The position numbers were made by a program, and so were the translations under genes. From Actinotalea fermentans ATCC 43279 = JCM 9966 = DSM 3133 (GTDB taxonomy: Bacteria > Actinomycetota > Actinomycetes > Actinomycetales > Cellulomonadaceae), in NCBI GenBank assembly GCA_000767215.1, contig AXCX01000001.1, positions 56,717-120,716 on the forward strand: a stretch of DNA of 64,000 nucleotides. Reading direction: 5' to 3'. The notes below the pieces were generated by a model that was not told the DNA's origin, searched no databases, and worked only from the letters and a program-made list of their open reading frames with translations. Below, one piece after another: positions 59,000 to 64,000 of the stretch; the first letter of the stretch is position 1, and each line of letters opens with the position of its first letter.

Positions 59000-60346
59000 T
59001 CAGAGGTCGCCGAACTCCCAGTGCCACGGCTCGAGCGGTCCTGAGCCGCCTGGACCCATCGCGGCCGGGTGGATCCAGCCGTACTGCGGTGCGTTCGCCA
59101 CCATCCACAGGTAGTCGGGGTCGTCGAACTGCCCCACGGAACCGAAGTCGGAGAAGTCGACGGCCAGGCCGCGGCCATGGTTCGACGTCCCCGGCAGGGC
59201 GGCGAGGTCGCCCTTGGTGGACCGAGCCTGCTGCTGCTCGGCGAAGGTGCGGTAGCCCCCGGAGACCGCGAGGTCGCGCCCGAACGCGGCGCGATAGGCG
59301 GCGTTGAGCTGGTCCAGGGCCTGCGCCGCGTCGCAGCGCAGCAGCACGGACGTGAAGCGCGGCCGGCAGAGCAGCTCGACGGGGATCTCGCCGTTGGGCG
59401 CCGCGTCCGTCGCGGCGATCCGGGTCGACATCCGCGCGAGTGCGGCCTGCAGGGCAGCCTGCTCGGCCTGGAGGCGCTTCGCCTCCTGCTCCGCCCGGCG
59501 AGCCGCTGCCGCCTCCTCGGCGTCGGCGAGCTCCGCGGCGACGTCGTCGCTCAGGGCGGCGACCTGCGTCGAGAGGGCCGCCACGCGCTGGGCTGCCGCC
59601 AGGAGGTCGGCGCTCACGGCGAGGTCGAGGACGTCGTCGGGGACACCGACGAGCGCGAGCGCGTCAGCCTCGGCACGGGATGCTGCTGCTGCGCCGACGG
59701 TGTCGGCAGGTGGGGCCTCGAGCTCGGGCCCGGCCGGTGGGGTCGTCGACGGAGCGGCGGCAGTGGTATCCGCGTCGGTGCTGGTCGTGTCCGTGTTGGC
59801 CGCCTCGGTGCTGGCCGCCTCGGTGTCCGCGACGGCCGTCACTGACGCAGCGTCGGGCAGGGCGGGCAGCGCGTCCGGCGCGTGGATCTCGACGAGCGCG
59901 ACGAGCTGCGTCACCGCGTCGTCGAGGGGGGACACGGTGGCGTCGCCGACGAGGGCCGGGGCCGCAGTCAGAACGGCCTGTGCGTCGGCGAGCGCGGCCT
60001 GCGCCGCGGCGAGCGCCTCGTCCTGGCGGGCCGTGGCGTAGCGCGCGGCGGCGGCGGTCAGGCGCACCGTGGCTGCACGGTCGCTGCGCTCCTGGCGGGC
60101 CTGGGCGAGGGCGCTGGCGGCGGCCTCCTGGCGGTCTGCGGTGTCAAGACTCACGCCTGCGACGGCACCGCCCAGGAACGCCACGGCCGTGGCGGCAGCG
60201 ACGGCCTCGAACGACAGCCGCTGGGTCATGAGCCGCACCCGGGGGAGACGCGGGTCGCGGACACCGACAGCGCGTGCCGGACGACCCTTCGGAGCGTGAG
60301 CACGGTGCAGCTCCCGCCGCGTGAGCGGCTGCTCTGCCTGCACCAT
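59000..60346 (-). CDS. D-alanyl-D-alanine carboxypeptidase family protein (peptidase M15B, VanY-like)
   Basis: A 448-aa protein from ATG at 60346 (MVQAEQPLTRREL). After a basic cytoplasmic tail, one signal anchor lies near residues 50-70 (AVAAATAVAFLGGAVAGVSL). An alanine-rich coiled coil and a Thr/Ala low-complexity linker follow. The catalytic M15B domain starts near 315 (CRPRFTSVLLRCDAAQALDQ): SGGYRTFAEQQQ, then SNHGRGLAVDF (HxxxxxxD zinc site) and EPWHWEFGDL at the end (ExxH). It should trim peptidoglycan side chains outside the membrane. Confidence 0.88.
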   Translation of the reverse strand: MVQAEQPLTRRELHRAHAPKGRPARAVGVRDPRLPRVRLMTQRLSFEAVAAATAVAFLGGAVAGVSLDTADRQEAAASALAQARQERSDRAATVRLTAAAARYATARQDEALAAAQAALADAQAVLTAAPALVGDATVSPLDDAVTQLVALVEIHAPDALPALPDAASVTAVADTEAASTEAANTDTTSTDADTTAAAPSTTPPAGPELEAPPADTVGAAAASRAEADALALVGVPDDVLDLAVSADLLAAAQRVAALSTQVAALSDDVAAELADAEEAAAARRAEQEAKRLQAEQAALQAALARMSTRIAATDAAPNGEIPVELLCRPRFTSVLLRCDAAQALDQLNAAYRAAFGRDLAVSGGYRTFAEQQQARSTKGDLAALPGTSNHGRGLAVDFSDFGSVGQFDDPDYLWMVANAPQYGWIHPAAMGPGGSGPLEPWHWEFGDL

Positions 60347-60625
60347 GTCGATGAGTTCCTCGCCGGCGGCCGGGACCAACGAGCGCCCGGTGGGACGCCC
60401 CCTTGTCCCATAGGTCTCGGCGTCCCTGGTGGCAGACCTGAGCCCGGTTGCGGGTGATCTGTGCCGCACGGCCGCGAATCGGGGCACGGGTGGCGCACAT
60501 ACGATCCGCCACGACCGGACGCGTGCGTCCGAGAACGCGCCGACGTCCGGTCAGTCCGGCGATGCCCGGACACGCCGCGCACGCCCGATTGCGGTGGGCC
60601 TGTCCCCAGGCTGGGCGGAGACGAC

Positions 60626-60660
60626 GGTGGCCCGGCCCTCATGCCGAGGGCCGGGCCACC
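60626..60660 (-). terminator. nrdJ terminator hairpin
   Basis: GGTGGCCCGGCCCT (60626-60639) pairs perfectly with AGGGCCGGGCCACC (60647-60660), 14 bp and a 7-nt loop, 13 bp beyond the nrdJ stop on the minus strand. The remaining gap to the M15 peptidase gene (60347-60625) shows nothing else. Confidence 0.82.
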
Positions 60661-60673
60661 GATCAGGCCGTCG

Positions 60674-63538
60674 TCAGCTGCAGCCGCTGGTCGAGCCGCA
60701 GCCCTCGCAGACGTAGCAGGAGCCCGACGGCCGCATCTTGATCCCGCACGAGAGGCACAGGGGGGCGTCGGCGGTGCGACCGAGCTTCAGCTCGATCAGC
60801 TCCGCGGACGAGTGCGCGTTGCCGGTACCGCTCGTCGTCGTCGGAGCCGGGGCGGTCGTAGCGGCAGGAGCCGGCGCCGCAGCTTCCGCCACGGTCGGCA
60901 CCCCGCCCTGGTCGGGCGCCGTCTCGTCGTCCACCGGGGCGTACGAGCCGGTCTTGAGCTGCCGGGCACGCTCGGCCGCCGTGAAGATCCCGAGCGCGGA
61001 CCGCGTCTCGAACGGCAGGTAGTCCAGGGCCAGCCGACGGAAGATGTAGTCCATCATCGACTGCGCCATCCGGATGTCCGGGTCGTCGGTCATGCCCGCC
61101 GGCTCGAACCGCATGTTCGTGAACTTCTCCACGTACGTCTCGAGCGGCACGCCGTACTGGAGCGCCACGGAGATCGCGATCGAGAAGGCGTCCATCACGC
61201 CGGCCAGGGTCGAGCCCTGCTTGCCGAGCTTGAGGAAGACCTCGCCGAGGCCGTCGCCGGGGTAGGAACCCGCGGTGATGTAGCCGTCGGCACCGCCCAC
61301 GGTGAACGACGTCGTCTTGGACTCGCGCTGCCGGGGCAGGCGCTTGCGCGTGGCCCGGACGGGCGCCGTCTCGGCGGCAGGGGCGGGCGCCGCCTCGGCC
61401 GCGGGCTTCGCCTTGGCGTCCGAGAGCGGCTGACCGACCTTGCAGTTGTCGCGGTAGATCGCCAGCGCCTTGATGCCCATCTTCCAGGCCTTGAAGTAGA
61501 TCTCCTCGATCTCCTCCACGGTGGCGGACTCGGGCATGTTGACGGTCTTGGAGATCGCACCGGAGATGAACGGCTGGACGGCCGCCATCATCCGCACGTG
61601 CCCGAGCGGGGAGATCGCCCGCTCGCCGACGGCGCAGTCGAAGACCTCGTAGTGCTCCGGCCGCAGGCCGGGGGCGTCGACGACATGGCCGTGCTCGGCG
61701 ATGTACTCGACGATCGCCTCGATGGTCTCCTCGGCGTAGCCCATCCGGCGCAGGGCCCGCGGGATCGTCTGGTTGACGATCTGCATCGAGCCGCCACCGA
61801 CGAGCTTCTTGAACTTGACCAGCGAGAAGTCGGGCTCGATGCCCGTCGTGTCGCAGTCCATCATGAAGCCGATGGTCCCGGTCGGGGCCAGCACCGACGC
61901 CTGGGCGTTGCGCCAGCCGGACTTCTCGCCGATGCGGTTGCCGTCGGCCCACACGCGGGTCGCGGCGGCGTGCACCTCGGCGTCCATCGCACCGAGGGTG
62001 CGGATGTCGTCGTTGGCCGCCGCGTGCTTGCGCATGACCCGCTTGTGCGCCGCCGAGTTCCGCGCGTAGCCCTCGTACGTGCCGACGACGCCGGCGAGCT
62101 CGGCGGAGCGCTTGTAGGCGGTGCCGGTCATGAGGGACGTGATCGCCGCGGCCAGGGCGCGGCCGCCGTCGGAGTCGTAGCCGTGGCCGGTGGCCATCAG
62201 CAGCGCGCCGAGGTTGGCGTACCCGATGCCGAGCTGGCGGTAGGCGCGCGTCGTGACGCCGATCGCCTCGGTGGGGAAGTCGGCGAAGCAGATCGAGATG
62301 TCCATCGCCGTGATGATCAGCTCGACGGCCCGCTCGAACCGCTCGACGTCGAACGTGTCGTCGTCGCGCAGGAACTTCATGAGGTTGAGCGAGGCGAGGT
62401 TGCAGGACGAGTTGTCCAGGTGCATGTACTCGCTGCACGGATTGGACGCGGTGATCCGGCCGGCCTCGGGGCTGGTGTGCCAGTCGTTGATCGTCGAGTC
62501 GTACTGCAGGCCCGGGTCGGCGCACTCCCATGCGGCCTGCGCGATGGAACGGAACAGCTCCTGGGCGTCGACCGTGTCGATGACCTCACCGGTCGCGCGG
62601 GCGCGCAGGCCGAAGCTGCGGCCGTCCTCGACCGCCTGCATGAACTCGTCGGTGACGCGGACGGAGTTGTTCGCGTTCTGGTACTGCACCGAGACGATGT
62701 CGCGACCGCCGAGGTCCATGTCGAACCCGGCCTCGCGGAGCGCGCGGATCTTGTCCTCCTCGCGCGCCTTCGTCTCGACGAACTCGCGGATGTCGGGGTG
62801 GTCGACGTCGAGGACGACCATCTTCGCCGCGCGGCGCGTGGCACCGCCGGACTTGATGGTGCCCGCCGAGGCGTCGGCGCCACGCATGAACGAGATCGGG
62901 CCCGAGGCCGTGCCGCCGGAGGAGAGGAGCTCCTTGCTGGAGCGGATCCGGGAGAGGTTCAGGCCGGCGCCCGAGCCGCCCTTGAAGATCATCCCCTCCT
63001 CGCGGTACCAGTTCAGGATCGAGTCCATCGTGTCGTCGACGGAGAGGATGAAGCAGGCGGAGACCTGCTGCGGCGACGGGGTGCCGACGTTGAACCAGAC
63101 GGGGGAGTTGAAGCTGAAGACCTGGTTGAGCAGCATCCAGGTCAGCTCGTGCTCGAAGACCGTGGCGTCGTCGTCGGTGGCGAAGTAGCCGAAGTCGCGC
63201 CCGGCCTTCACGTACGTCAGCACGACGCGGTCGATGAGCTGCTTGAGGCTCCACTCGCGGGCCGACGTGCCCACCGCGCCGCGGAAGTACTTGGTGGTGA
63301 CGATCGTGGTCGCGTTCATCGACCAGGTCGACGGGAACTCGACGCCCTTCTGCTCGAAGATCGTCTCGCCCGTCTTCCAGTTCGTCTGGGCGACGTCCCG
63401 GCGTTCCCAGGTCACCTCGTCATAGGGGTGCACCCCCGCCGTCGTGAACACACGCTGGATGGTCAGGCCGGCCGCGCGGGCCTTGGACGCACCAGCGCCC
63501 CGCGCGCTCCGGCCGGTACCGGCCGAGGTCTCCGTCAT
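60674..63538 (-). CDS. nrdJ: Vitamin B12-dependent (class II) ribonucleotide reductase NrdJ
   Basis: 954 aa from ATG at 63538 (MTETSAGTGRS), with GGGAAAGGG upstream; the 1008-aa frame has an implausible extension. SPVWFNVGTPSPQQVSACFI, then GSGAGLNLSRIRSSKE and ASNPCSEYMHLDNSSCNLAS (active-site Cys and the NPCSE motif) are NrdJ signatures; PTGTIGFMMDCDTTGIEPDF holds the substrate-binding loop. The C-terminus is a zinc-ribbon tail CLSCGIKMRPSGSCYVCEGC after a proline/alanine linker; the thioredoxin-reducible cysteines lie here. It makes dNTPs independently of oxygen, suiting the facultative anaerobic gene set, and needs adenosylcobalamin. Confidence 0.95.
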   Translation of the reverse strand: MTETSAGTGRSARGAGASKARAAGLTIQRVFTTAGVHPYDEVTWERRDVAQTNWKTGETIFEQKGVEFPSTWSMNATTIVTTKYFRGAVGTSAREWSLKQLIDRVVLTYVKAGRDFGYFATDDDATVFEHELTWMLLNQVFSFNSPVWFNVGTPSPQQVSACFILSVDDTMDSILNWYREEGMIFKGGSGAGLNLSRIRSSKELLSSGGTASGPISFMRGADASAGTIKSGGATRRAAKMVVLDVDHPDIREFVETKAREEDKIRALREAGFDMDLGGRDIVSVQYQNANNSVRVTDEFMQAVEDGRSFGLRARATGEVIDTVDAQELFRSIAQAAWECADPGLQYDSTINDWHTSPEAGRITASNPCSEYMHLDNSSCNLASLNLMKFLRDDDTFDVERFERAVELIITAMDISICFADFPTEAIGVTTRAYRQLGIGYANLGALLMATGHGYDSDGGRALAAAITSLMTGTAYKRSAELAGVVGTYEGYARNSAAHKRVMRKHAAANDDIRTLGAMDAEVHAAATRVWADGNRIGEKSGWRNAQASVLAPTGTIGFMMDCDTTGIEPDFSLVKFKKLVGGGSMQIVNQTIPRALRRMGYAEETIEAIVEYIAEHGHVVDAPGLRPEHYEVFDCAVGERAISPLGHVRMMAAVQPFISGAISKTVNMPESATVEEIEEIYFKAWKMGIKALAIYRDNCKVGQPLSDAKAKPAAEAAPAPAAETAPVRATRKRLPRQRESKTTSFTVGGADGYITAGSYPGDGLGEVFLKLGKQGSTLAGVMDAFSIAISVALQYGVPLETYVEKFTNMRFEPAGMTDDPDIRMAQSMMDYIFRRLALDYLPFETRSALGIFTAAERARQLKTGSYAPVDDETAPDQGGVPTVAEAAAPAPAATTAPAPTTTSGTGNAHSSAELIELKLGRTADAPLCLSCGIKMRPSGSCYVCEGCGSTSGCS

Positions 63539-63721
63539 CGTGATCCCTTTCCCAGGAGTTCCATGGCCGCACCGGGCCCCTCTTGTCATGCACCTGCGTC
63601 GTCTGTTCGCCCTCGTGGGTGCGCACGTCGTGTGCGTCCGCGACCCGATGCCGAGCATCGGACCGCCCCCCGACCTCGTCGGCGTGACCGACCGAGGCAA
63701 CCCAACTTACAAGCGTGTGAC

Positions 63722-63735
63722 CACTATATGTAGTG
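63722..63735 (-). promoter_or_regulatory. NrdR box upstream of nrdJ
   Basis: CACTATATGTAGTG (63722-63735) matches the NrdR box consensus ACACwATATxTwGTGT, an imperfect palindrome. It is about 185 bp upstream of the nrdJ start and overlaps a likely -10 region. NrdR boxes usually occur in pairs; a weak second copy (ACACGCTTGTAAGT on the minus strand) lies adjacent at about 63704-63717. No cobalamin riboswitch signature was seen in the 63539-63856 leader. Confidence 0.65.
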
Positions 63736-63856
63736 CCCCCGACATGATTCTTTGGAAGATGTGGTGGCACGAGCGCGCGATTTCACCCGTCCGCCGCGAA
63801 ACCGCAGGTGAGCGGCCTGCCTGGCCGTTCGAGCCCGGGACGTGACGTGCGCGACG

Positions 63857-64000
63857 TCAGCCGGGGGACCGGCGTGTCGCCTCGGACAGCTCCGGCGTGT
63901 CGCCCGGCAGCGCCCCCGACGCGTCCGGTGCGACGGACCCGCGGGCGGTCCCGACGGCCGTCCCGGCGGCGCTCCGCGTCGGCGCCGGACCGGCGGACGG
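63857..64000 (-). CDS. Possible C-terminal tail of an upstream gene, cut by the window edge
   Basis: A 47-codon open frame ends TGA at 63857-63859 and runs off the right edge. The residues (GSVAPDASGALPGDTPELSE) look like a disordered tail. In many actinobacteria nrdR lies directly upstream of nrdJ, so this could be nrdR's end, but no NrdR motif is visible. Low support. Confidence 0.28.
   Translation of the reverse strand, partial: PSAGPAPTRSAAGTAVGTARGSVAPDASGALPGDTPELSEATRRSPG

Noticed and set aside
60461..63733. 1090-aa plus-strand open frame
   Set aside because: Antisense shadow of nrdJ, with Arg/Asp/Gly/Val-rich composition and no motif.
63539..63856. Cobalamin riboswitch before nrdJ
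   Set aside because: No B12-box-like GCCACTG element or matching hairpins seen; only the NrdR box is supported.
1..64000. CRISPR array
   Set aside because: No set of regularly spaced identical repeats of 25-40 bp was seen anywhere.

Overview
The window is high-GC DNA with many GTG starts, 4-bp ATGA/GTGA gene overlaps, leaderless-looking promoters and very long antisense open frames. This fits an actinobacterium. The tad pilus genes, B12-dependent ribonucleotide reductase, pyruvate:ferredoxin oxidoreductase and [FeFe]-hydrogenase maturation genes together suggest a facultatively anaerobic Micrococcales, perhaps Cellulomonadaceae; that placement is inference. All but a few genes in the first 26.8 kb lie on the minus strand.

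1-11.4 kb holds a tad (Flp-type) pilus operon read leftward: a sigma-like protein, a lipoprotein, a secreted protein, RcpC/CpaB, TadZ, TadA, TadB, TadC, a Flp-type pilin, two TadE-like proteins, a TadG-like protein and a LysM protein cut by the left edge. 11.5-20.05 kb is an accessory island: a PD-(D/E)xK nuclease with an AbiJ-type N-terminus, a 1096-aa PLD-SNF2 helicase, an excisionase-like HTH protein, a tiny CxxH/CxxC protein, a 512-aa unknown with a ribbon-helix-helix-like start, and a tyrosine integrase. It ends at a 43-bp 3' fragment of tRNA-Pro(GGG), a clear attachment-site remnant. No intact tRNA-Pro lies in the window, so the element may extend left past base 1 and include the tad locus. 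A shared GCGTCATCG motif cluster upstream of the tad and defence promoters is consistent with that.

20-29 kb: a lipoprotein, then a potassium module (TrkH, KdpE- and KdpD-like two-component pair, KimA-like permease), a CPBP protease and a pentapeptide-repeat membrane protein. 29-36.4 kb: TusA-like protein, TrmH-type RNA methyltransferase, a P1B-ATPase fused to a hemerythrin domain, NhaA behind a structured leader RNA, a FluC/CrcB pair, a universal stress protein and a DUF1801 protein.

36.4-41.6 kb is a six-gene coupled minus-strand operon: TM1266-type regulator, HydE, HydF, then permease, ATPase and binding protein of a NitT/TauT-type ABC transporter. HydG and a hydrogenase are absent from the window. 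41.7-46.3 kb: TetR regulator with an ABC exporter, then TerC behind a manganese (yybP-ykoY-like) riboswitch. 47.3-55.3 kb: an unusually long pyruvate:ferredoxin oxidoreductase coupled to a one-piece NfnB-NfnA-like flavoprotein, a route from pyruvate electrons through ferredoxin to NAD(P)H or, with the hydrogenase, to H2. 55.4-64 kb: an MFS transporter, small stress-type proteins, an M15 peptidase and NrdJ with an NrdR box. No CRISPR array, rRNA or intact tRNA was seen.
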